From a bacterium (lineage in GTDB: Bacteria > Bacteroidota > Bacteroidia > B-17B0 > Aurantibacillaceae), in contig JAQSCW010000023.1 in NCBI GenBank assembly GCA_029945625.1, positions 1-39,313 on the forward strand: a stretch of DNA of 39,313 nt. Reading direction: 5' to 3'. Made by a program: the position numbers and the translations under genes. Positions 1 to 5,312 of the stretch are shown piece after piece. Position 1 is the stretch's first letter, and the number at the start of each line of letters is the position of its first letter. The notes under the pieces were generated by a model. That model was not told where the DNA came from and made no database searches. It saw only the letters and a program-made list of their open reading frames with translations.

Positions 1-54
1 AGTGAGGGGTCAGTTTAGAGTGAAATGTAGGGGTCTGTTTGAGTGAAATTTCCA
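1..54. mobile_element. Probable terminus of an IS21-family-like insertion sequence (body left of window)
   Basis: Two imperfect direct repeats of about 21 bp lie at 5-26 and 29-49, sharing GGGGTC, GTTT and GAGTGAAAT. Read on the minus strand the segment starts with TG at position 54 and carries the repeated motif TTTCACTC..AAAC.GACCCCT. Multiple internal repeats behind a terminal TG are typical of IS21-family ends. No transposase is inside the window, so the family is inferred only from the end structure. It also coincides with the point where the neighbouring zinc-finger reading frame loses its motif pattern. Confidence 0.45.
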
Positions 55-208
55 AAATACCCATTCGAAACCCCTTCGCTTTACATTTTCCTGAACAGTA
101 TATTTTCGAAACGTAGATAGCATTAATAGGGCGTTGACAGATTATGCAGGGTTTGTGTTTTTCCTGTTCTTTCAACTCAGATATTTTTTCTTTCAGTGAT
201 TTTTCCAT
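1..208 (-). pseudogene. Small zinc-ribbon protein gene, apparently truncated by the IS-like end
   Basis: An ATG at 206-208 opens a frame that starts MEKSLKEKISELKEQEKH and carries four cysteines, C21, C24, C38 and C42 (CxxC-x13-CxxxC), the layout of a small zinc-binding ribbon. It begins 10 bp after the stop of the gene at 219-557, so it is the last visible member of the minus-strand operon of the integrated element. The frame stays open to the window edge, but the final 19 residues are encoded by the IS-like repeats at 1-54, so the native C-terminus is probably lost. The function is unknown; such small zinc proteins are common in mobile elements. It could also be an intact short gene ending outside the window. 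Confidence 0.45.
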
Positions 209-218
209 GATTCCAATA

Positions 219-557
219 TTAAAATGTTAGATTAAACCAAATGTAAAAACCTTCAAAGTCACTTGCGGCAAAGCGAAAGCCAATAGTAAGTTGACCTGAT
301 TCTTTGGTGTCGGTGGTGGTGTAAATAGTCACTTCGTTGCCGTTAATGGTGGTTGTAATTGTTCCCTTTTTGCTATTGTGGTCGTGCCCTTTAAGTCTGA
401 GAAACGCTGATATCGTTGTGTTAAGACTCTTTTGGGTCTTGTCGGAAAATGCAGGAACGGTAAAATACTGTGCGGGATATCGCGGGTACTTTCGTTTCTG
501 TTCACATAGATAAAGTTCCCGAAGCGCAATAATGGCGTGTGATTTTGTTGTTTTCAT
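219..557 (-). CDS. Hypothetical protein of the integrated element (112 aa)
   Basis: I do not recognise this family. The protein is basic at the N-terminus (MKTTKSHAIIALREL) and then rich in Thr/Ile beta-type sequence (GTITTTINGNEVTIYTTT), ending in an aromatic tail (FYIWFNLTF). There is no signal peptide or membrane segment. Its ATG at 555-557 abuts the stop codon of the upstream gene (TAA at 558-560), and the next gene starts 10 bp downstream, so it is translated within a tight operon. Tight packing on the same strand argues that it is a real gene. It may be an accessory or replication-region protein of the element, but nothing in the sequence shows a reaction or partner. Confidence 0.7.
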   Translation of the reverse strand: MKTTKSHAIIALRELYLCEQKRKYPRYPAQYFTVPAFSDKTQKSLNTTISAFLRLKGHDHNSKKGTITTTINGNEVTIYTTTDTKESGQLTIGFRFAASDFEGFYIWFNLTF

Positions 558-1358
558 TTATTGCAATTCCTTTCCATCGGCAATTAATTTGTCAAAATAA
601 AACTTCAAATAATGCTTTTTGAGTCGAAATTCAAAAGTGCCGTTAAGTCTCTGTAACTCTTGAGTAAAAAGACATTGCCCTTGTTTATACTTCTGAAAAT
701 GTTGCCTTTTCAATTCGGTTTGATATTCTTTTTTCGCTAATTCCAAAAGCATAATAGCGTCTGAATCATTTGGTATGAGTGTCTTCACTCTCTTTCCGTT
801 TCTAATGGCATCTGCCCCGAATAGTTCACAAACGATGTCGTAGATTGCGTGGGGACACGGTGGCAACTCTTTTGTGTTTTGATAGTGTTCTAAATTTGAT
901 ACGGCTATTTGCCTTTTTTCCTCAATCGTAAATTCCTTTTTTGTAGCTGCTGGCATCTCGAATGATAACATTTTCAATGCTTCCCTTCTTTTTTGGCAAT
1001 TCAAAAAGCCATTTAAAAATTGGTGGTATGTTACCGGAGTTAACCCAAAATAGTCGCCAAATTCTTTCCGTACACCCTCGTGGAATGCTTGCCGAATCTC
1101 GTCAATAGTCAAATGGCAAAATCTACCCTGCCTTAATTCAGCCACCAAGAAAGAGGTGTGGGCGATATATGTATCTGCATCTTGTTTACCAAGCGGCTGG
1201 GTGTGAGTGAATGCGGCAACCACAATGTCATAACAATGGCGTTTTAATTCCTGTTCAGGTACTTCCCAAATCTTTGGTGATTGCCGAAGCTGTAGATAGT
1301 TAACTGGGGCAGTTGGTTTTGGTTCGCTGTTAGATTGCGCTGCTAATTGTGTGGTCAT
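558..1358 (-). CDS. Hypothetical protein of the integrated element (266 aa)
   Basis: A soluble, mostly helical protein with no membrane segment. The N-terminal 20 residues are Pro/Gln/Thr-rich linker; the middle carries the compact block GVRKEFGDYFGLTPVTYHQF (about residues 96-115), and the C-terminal half is Lys/Gln-rich and probably helical or coiled. It starts 3 bp after the stop of the replication-organizer-like gene (1362-2162) and ends flush with the next start, so the two are co-transcribed. Partners directly downstream of replication organizers in small Bacteroidota prophages and plasmids are often helicase loaders or replication accessory proteins, but I see no Walker motif here, so that role stays a guess from position. 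The family is not recognised. Confidence 0.75.
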   Translation of the reverse strand: MTTQLAAQSNSEPKPTAPVNYLQLRQSPKIWEVPEQELKRHCYDIVVAAFTHTQPLGKQDADTYIAHTSFLVAELRQGRFCHLTIDEIRQAFHEGVRKEFGDYFGLTPVTYHQFLNGFLNCQKRREALKMLSFEMPAATKKEFTIEEKRQIAVSNLEHYQNTKELPPCPHAIYDIVCELFGADAIRNGKRVKTLIPNDSDAIMLLELAKKEYQTELKRQHFQKYKQGQCLFTQELQRLNGTFEFRLKKHYLKFYFDKLIADGKELQ

Positions 1359-1361
1359 TTT

Positions 1362-2162
1362 TTAAATTAGTTTTTTGCCTTCGTTTATTTCGTTTAAATG
1401 TCGCTGTGCAGCAGTCATGCCGCTTTTGTCTTTTGATTTTATTTTCGCCCATCGCTGAAAATGTAGACGCAACTCGTCTACGTTCGGGTACTCTGTTTTC
1501 ATTGTCACCCTAAAATCCAGAACAAGCGCGAAAATTTCCGATTCGTTTTTTTTCAGATTTTTAGACGCAAGTTGGATTTGACTTTTATCATCCAAAAATT
1601 CTTTAATTAAATTTTCAGAATTATTTTTTTCTTTAAATAAAGTTTCTTTGTTTAAAGGTTCTCTTGTTTCATTGTTTACTTGTTTTATTATACTATACTT
1701 GCTTTCGCTAGTGCTTTGTACTGTACTTTCACTTTGCTTTGTATTGTGCTTTATCAGTGCTTTATCTAGTGCTTTATCTAGTGCTTTATTAAATTTTGAT
1801 AGCTCAACTATGTTGGAAGTGTGTTGGTTTTTTGACTTTTTAATTAGGTTCAAGAACCCAAAATTGACTAAATCAGTTAAAGATTTTATATAAGTGTTGT
1901 AGCTGTGAATGCCAATCCCTTGCATGGCTACTGTCGTCGGCAGATTGAATTTATTAGCCCAACCAAGACGGTTGCACAATTCTACTGCCCAAAAATAGAG
2001 CGCAATGTGAACGGGTTTTATTTTGTCAGGATTCTCGAACGCGAAATCAAAGAAGGTGCGGGAGAGCGTGTAACTATTAAGTGTAACGCTAACATCCTTT
2101 TGCGTTATTGTTTTCGCTGCGGGACTATTGCTGGCCGTGGGAATTTGCGTAGATTTGTTCAT
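1362..2162 (-). CDS. Replication-organizer/DnaD-like winged-helix protein (266 aa)
   Basis: Residues about 30-125 resemble the N-terminal winged-helix domain of phage replisome organizers: FFDFAFENPDKIKPVHIALY, then FWAVELCNRLGWANKF, then a helix-turn-helix-like stretch around MQGIGIHSYNTYIKSLTDL ending in a basic wing (NLIKKSKNQH). The middle (about 125-185) is low-complexity and Lys/Ser-rich and includes the ALDK repeats encoded by a DNA tandem repeat. The C-terminus (about 205-266) ends LRLHFQRWAKIKSKDKSG, like the short tail motif seen in Bacteroidota replication proteins. Likely role: binding the element's origin and recruiting host replication proteins; this is inference from fold and operon position. 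It could instead be a transcriptional regulator. Confidence 0.6.
   Translation of the reverse strand: MNKSTQIPTASNSPAAKTITQKDVSVTLNSYTLSRTFFDFAFENPDKIKPVHIALYFWAVELCNRLGWANKFNLPTTVAMQGIGIHSYNTYIKSLTDLVNFGFLNLIKKSKNQHTSNIVELSKFNKALDKALDKALIKHNTKQSESTVQSTSESKYSIIKQVNNETREPLNKETLFKEKNNSENLIKEFLDDKSQIQLASKNLKKNESEIFALVLDFRVTMKTEYPNVDELRLHFQRWAKIKSKDKSGMTAAQRHLNEINEGKKLI
1746..1790. repeat. In-frame tandem repeat, unit about 12 bp (GTGCTTTATCTA), about 4 copies
   Basis: Copies start at 1746, 1757, 1769 and 1781. On the minus strand the 12-bp units read as ALDK in the linker of the replication-organizer-like protein, so copy-number changes of whole units keep the frame. The surrounding 1690-1745 stretch has degenerate relatives of the same unit (GTGCTTTGTA, GTACTTTCAC), which suggests an old expansion in the linker. 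Confidence 0.8.
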
Positions 2163-2187
2163 TGTTTTTATTATTTCTTTTTTTAAG

Positions 2188-2206
2188 AACCCGCGGCGTG
2201 CGGGTT
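2188..2206 (+). terminator. GC-rich hairpin with T-tract on the plus strand
   Basis: AACCCGC (2188-2194) pairs with GCGGGTT (2200-2206) around a 5-nt loop and is followed by TTTT on the plus strand, the form of an intrinsic terminator for plus-strand transcription. All neighbouring genes run on the minus strand, where the hairpin lies between the HTH gene and the replication-organizer gene and is followed by A-runs rather than T-runs. It may block antisense read-through or act as a leaky minus-strand terminator. Confidence 0.5.
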
Positions 2207-2213
2207 TTTTAAT

Positions 2214-2504
2214 TTAGGCCAATTCTACTTTGTGAAAAAGTTTGTTTAACTCAGCAGCATCGACGTAGCTACTACCGCCCAGCTTGTACAAATTAATTTC
2301 ACCTGCTCGTATATGAGCGTAAAATTTAGACTTACTCATTAACTTGTTTGCACCCATATATACAGATGTTGCCAGTCGTTTACTTTGCGGGGAGTCAACG
2401 ACCGTTGGTGTTAGCGGTGCTTTATTTAGGATTTTTTGGAGGCTGGTAGTAATGAGGTGCTCCAATTCTGACGGGGTGATTTGCGTGATGGTAACGGCTT
2501 GCAT
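2214..2504 (-). CDS. Excisionase-like helix-turn-helix protein (96 aa)
   Basis: The C-terminal half (about residues 57-92) has the pattern of the MerR/excisionase-type HTH domain: MSKSKFYAHIRAGEINLYKL followed by GGSSYVDAAELNKLF, that is, a recognition helix, a short wing giving the required signal, and a closing helix. The N-terminal half is a helical extension with a short linker. Proteins of this size and fold next to a tyrosine integrase usually serve as recombination directionality factors or as repressors of the element. It is the first gene after a 150-bp gap holding repeats and a -7-like box, so it probably begins its own transcript. A purely transcriptional role cannot be excluded. 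Confidence 0.75.
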   Translation of the reverse strand: MQAVTITQITPSELEHLITTSLQKILNKAPLTPTVVDSPQSKRLATSVYMGANKLMSKSKFYAHIRAGEINLYKLGGSSYVDAAELNKLFHKVELA

Positions 2505-2524
2505 AATGTAGTTGTTTTACACTG

Positions 2525-2586
2525 CAAAGCTATGCTGCGTTTAGTCTTAGTACGAATTTAGAAAGCGTACTTTTTGCGTACTTTTT
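2525..2586 (-). promoter_or_regulatory. Promoter/operator region of the excisionase-like gene
   Basis: On the minus strand a perfect TAnnTTTG box (TAGCTTTG, plus-strand 2525-2532) sits 20 nt before the start codon; the -33 position has TTC rather than TTG. Just upstream, GCGTACTTTTT occurs twice head-to-tail (2565-2575 and 2576-2586, 11-bp period), a plausible operator for the HTH protein encoded immediately downstream. Confidence 0.45.
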
Positions 2587-2655
2587 TTGAATCCCTCTAT
2601 TAGTAAGGGTTTATGGGGGTGTGCTGTTTGGTTTTGAAAAAGAAACAGTGCGTTT

Positions 2656-3342
2656 TCAGCCAACTATCATATATTTTGCTTGAATATAAGCAAGTACTTT
2701 TTTAGCTATTTCCTGTGGTATTTGGGGCAGAATCAGTTCTTTTAGCATAGTTATATTTTTAGTTGTCACCTTGTCTCCTAAACCTTTATAAACTCTTGTT
2801 GCAAAAACCAGGTTAAAATCAGTGCAAATATTTTTACAGTATTGTTCGTGCGATTCACCTTGTCGTGGGCGTATTTTACTATCATCTAAAATTCTACAAA
2901 ACGCTGCTACCACTGTGTGTGGTGGCTGCTTGCTATCAAATTTTCCAGCTTGTAGATATTTATAGAATCTATACCAAGCCTCGGCATACACATAGGAATG
3001 AATTTTATATTGAAGCACAAATCCAAAGTCGTTGTGCTGACCTACACCGTGTCCGCTTAAATAAACAGTTTGTATGTACTGCTGGATTTCAATCAAATTT
3101 TTTTCATGATAGCTTGGCACGTCTTTCGTTTCAAACGTTTGACCGTACCACGTTGTATACGATCCTATTCGTTTAAAGCTGCAATCAAACAAAATGCCGT
3201 CAATGTTTTTTAGTTCCTGTTTCAGAAACAAATCACTTTTGACTGATTTTTTATATTGAACATTAAAGTCTTGTTTGCGCCGCTCAAACTCTGCGAGAAC
3301 CTGTGTTTCAAATAGTTCTTTATTGTTTATTTTCTTTGCCAT
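2656..3342 (-). CDS. Hypothetical protein co-transcribed with the integrase (228 aa)
   Basis: I do not recognise this protein. It is soluble, Lys-rich and aromatic-rich, without signal peptide or membrane segment. Notable segments are a central YLSGHGVGQHNDFGFVLQYK (about 94-113), a WYRFYKYLQAG stretch, and a C-terminal half with a helix-rich region ending QAKYMIVG. Its start is 3 bp after the integrase stop, so the two are one transcript and probably translationally coupled. Position between integrase and excisionase-like gene suggests a role in the life cycle of the element (mobilisation, control or cargo). No catalytic motif is visible to choose among these. Confidence 0.7.
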   Translation of the reverse strand: MAKKINNKELFETQVLAEFERRKQDFNVQYKKSVKSDLFLKQELKNIDGILFDCSFKRIGSYTTWYGQTFETKDVPSYHEKNLIEIQQYIQTVYLSGHGVGQHNDFGFVLQYKIHSYVYAEAWYRFYKYLQAGKFDSKQPPHTVVAAFCRILDDSKIRPRQGESHEQYCKNICTDFNLVFATRVYKGLGDKVTTKNITMLKELILPQIPQEIAKKVLAYIQAKYMIVG

Positions 3343-3345
3343 TTG

Positions 3346-4629
3346 CTACTTTTTTTTAGTATTCATAAAATCTTTGAACTCATTTTGTACGTCTGCATCA
3401 TCCACTTTCACATATTGAGCAAATTGTTCGTAGGACTGGTGACCGCTCACTTTCATAATTAATTCAGCTTTCAAACCTTCTGCCAATGCAAGCGTGCAGA
3501 ACGTGCGGCGACCCGTGTGGCTGCTGATTAAGTCATAACGAAACTCTAAATGTTTGATTTTGTTTTTTCCTACAAGCCTAATAAATGAGTGCTGTTGTGT
3601 GAATCCTGCGAGCTTGCAAAGGTCTTTCAAGTATTCATTAAATTTTTGATTTGTGATTATTGGCAAACCTTCGGGGTACTTTTTGAAGATGTTTTTTAAG
3701 TGCTTTTTCAGTTGTGGGTGCATTGGTATAGTCACTTGTTCGTTTGTTTTTTGTTGATAGATTGTGATTGATGTGTCACTTATATTATTTTTATCTATCA
3801 GTTTGGGAATGTCGCTGAAACGCTGACCTGTGAAGATTTCGAGTGCAAACAAATCACGCACTCTTTCTAAGCGTGTATTGTTTGTCAAGTCTAAATTTAA
3901 CAGCGTTTCGACTTCATGCAGCTTCAACGCTATCTTAAAAGGTGTTTGCAACTCGTCGAGATATTTAAACTCATTCACTTTTATTGCAGGCGTTATCATT
4001 TCCTTTCGATTAACGAAGTGCAAAAACTGTTTGAACTTTTTTAGGTTCTTGTTGATTGAATTGTTTGAGAATTTTTTAATAGCAACAAAGTACTTGTCCC
4101 GCCAATCGTTCCAGAACGTTTCATTGATTTCATTTAGCTGTATGTTCTCTTTAAACGCTGTCAAGTGAGCGTATAGAGCGTTAAAGTGTTGACGTGTTGC
4201 TACGCCCCATACACTCTGTGTGCCGCTTAGAAAGAGTAGCCAAGCACCATCAAATGTTATTGTTTGGGTTTCAATGAGACCCGCGCGGCTGTAGTACTCG
4301 TCTCTTACATTGTCGAGTGTGAACGATTCGTTTTTGCCCGATAACTCAGTGTGAATTTTTATAAGTGTGTCTCTAATGTTATGCAGCTGGTTTCGGTACT
4401 CAATTTCAAAGGGGGTGTGTCGTCGAACTAAGTCTTTGCCGCCTTTGCGCTCCCGAAAATGGGTATATGACGTTAAGAATGATTCACCTGATGGGAACCG
4501 CAATCTTTCAGACTTGCTTTTTTTCTTTGTACTGATGCTGACATATAAGCTGGACTGTGTTTTTGCTTTAGGGGAACTTAAATAGAAGTTCACATTCAAC
4601 CCGTTTTTTTTAATTGTTAGTTTTGCCAT
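3346..4629 (-). CDS. Tyrosine recombinase/phage-type integrase
   Basis: Catalyses site-specific recombination between the element and a chromosomal tRNA gene. With the ATG at 4627-4629 as start (427 aa; an in-frame TTG 18 bp upstream is less likely) the full catalytic set is visible: R270 in TGQRFSD, K294 in the beta-hairpin, H371 and R374 in HTGRRTF, H397 in SGHQS, and the nucleophile Y406 in FAQYVKV. The N-terminus (MAKLTIKKNGLNVNFYL) is the beta-rich arm-binding domain usual in Bacteroidota integrases, followed by a SAM-like core-binding domain (about 120-215). The gene ends the element on its right side; candidate arm sites and the att site lie within 230 bp of its start. All catalytic residues are present, so it should be active. 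Confidence 0.95.
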   Translation of the reverse strand: MAKLTIKKNGLNVNFYLSSPKAKTQSSLYVSISTKKKSKSERLRFPSGESFLTSYTHFRERKGGKDLVRRHTPFEIEYRNQLHNIRDTLIKIHTELSGKNESFTLDNVRDEYYSRAGLIETQTITFDGAWLLFLSGTQSVWGVATRQHFNALYAHLTAFKENIQLNEINETFWNDWRDKYFVAIKKFSNNSINKNLKKFKQFLHFVNRKEMITPAIKVNEFKYLDELQTPFKIALKLHEVETLLNLDLTNNTRLERVRDLFALEIFTGQRFSDIPKLIDKNNISDTSITIYQQKTNEQVTIPMHPQLKKHLKNIFKKYPEGLPIITNQKFNEYLKDLCKLAGFTQQHSFIRLVGKNKIKHLEFRYDLISSHTGRRTFCTLALAEGLKAELIMKVSGHQSYEQFAQYVKVDDADVQNEFKDFMNTKKK

Positions 4630-4710
4630 AGTTGTAATTTTTGTCAAGGTTCAAATCCAAATAAAACTGAACCCAAAAATTTAGACTTGAGTTCAAGTTC
4701 TTTTTTACTT

Positions 4711-4766
4711 ATGACTAAAATTATGACTAAAAATACATACTTTATAGTACTTTATAGCACTTTATA
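4711..4766. promoter_or_regulatory. Candidate integrase arm-binding direct repeats
   Basis: Between the integrase start and the att site there are two sets of direct repeats: ATGACTAAAA at 4711-4720 and 4723-4732, and three copies of ACTTTATA at 4739, 4749 and 4759 with an exact 10-bp period. Short direct repeats flanking the core site are the usual layout of arm-type sites for lambda-like integrases. The 10-bp spacing places them on one helix face. Confidence 0.5.
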
Positions 4767-4835
4767 AACAATATTTTAACAAGTTGTTTTTAAATTACAC
4801 TGAAAATCAGTACTATATAGTGCGTTAAAGTTTTA

Positions 4836-4857
4836 GGTTCGAATCCCCCCCTGACCG
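4836..4857 (+). other. Orphan tRNA 3' end: right attachment site of the element
   Basis: The segment has the T-loop TTCGAAT (4838-4844), a C-rich T-stem 3' strand (4845-4849), a 7-nt acceptor 3' strand CCTGACC (4850-4856) and G at the discriminator position (4857). Upstream there is no matching tRNA body: the bases 5' of the T-loop do not pair with the C-run. This is what integration into a tRNA 3' half leaves on the far side. The G discriminator fits tRNA-Ser among others; the isotype cannot be fixed from the fragment. CCA is not encoded. Confidence 0.75.
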
Positions 4858-4868
4858 CAGATAAATGC

Positions 4869-4901
4869 AAAAAGGTTTGAGCGAAAGCTCAAACCTTTTT
4901 T
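4869..4901 (+). terminator. Intrinsic terminator of the original tRNA
   Basis: A perfect 14-bp stem (4869-4882 with 4887-4900) closed by a GAAA tetraloop and followed by T-residues, starting 12 bp after the tRNA fragment. It belonged to the tRNA transcript before integration separated it from the gene. Confidence 0.85.
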
Positions 4902-4911
4902 GTTTCCATTG

Positions 4912-5220
4912 GAGCGTCAAAAGCTTGCTTTTGTAAGCGCAGATGGAAACAAAAAAGTATTCTGCGGAGCAGAATATTTTTGCATTGTGACTCTGGGCCA
5001 ACGTGGGGATCAGCGAGCGGAGCGAGCTAATCCCAATCATTAAAAAGAGCGTCAAAAGCTTGCTTTTGTAAGCGCAGATGGAAACAAAAAAGTATTCTGC
5101 GGAGCAGAATATTTTTGCATTGTGACTCTGGGCCAACGTGGGGATCAGGGAGCGGAGCGAGCTAATCCCAATCACTAAAAAGAGCGCCTAAAACTTACTT
5201 TTGAAAGCGCAGATGGAAAC
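4912..5220. repeat. 135-bp tandem duplication rich in inverted repeats
   Basis: Two near-identical 135-bp copies (4912-5046 and 5047-5181) and a partial third (5182-5220). Differences between the two full copies are few, for example C/G at the AGCGAGCGG segment and T/C before the terminal A-run. Each copy holds CAAAAGC-TT-GCTTTTG (4918-4933) and TATTCTGC-GGA-GCAGAATA (4958-4976) flanked by A- and T-runs, which makes a bidirectional terminator-like hairpin. TGTTTCCAT (4901-4909) pairs with ATGGAAACA (4943-4951) around the first hairpin. No believable protein is encoded. Confidence 0.85.
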
Positions 5221-5257
5221 AATCACCCTCCACTTTTCCACCATCTCCAAAAAAAAC

Positions 5258-5291
5258 AAAAGCCCGTAAATCTTTTGATCTACGGGCTTTT
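5258..5291 (-). terminator. Terminator of the Omp28-like gene
   Basis: AAAAGCCCGTA (5258-5268) pairs with TACGGGCTTTT (5281-5291); the inner GATC/GATT extends the stem with one wobble pair. On the minus strand it lies 22 bp after the stop codon of the T9SS cargo gene and is followed by a T-run. Confidence 0.85.
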
Positions 5292-5312
5292 AATAGTACT
5301 AGTGAAGTTGAC

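Noticed and set aside
329-529. 66-aa minus-strand frame inside 219-557
   Set aside because: It lies within the better-supported 112-aa gene, which abuts its neighbours' stop and start codons.
4836-4857. A complete tRNA gene at the element's right end
   Set aside because: Only the T-loop and the 3' strands exist; no D-arm or anticodon arm precedes them and the T-stem 5' strand does not pair.
4825-5175. Minus-strand 116-aa reading frame with an internal duplication
   Set aside because: It is simply the translation of the 135-bp non-coding tandem repeat and the tRNA scar; codons follow the hairpins, and there is no promoter or family resemblance.
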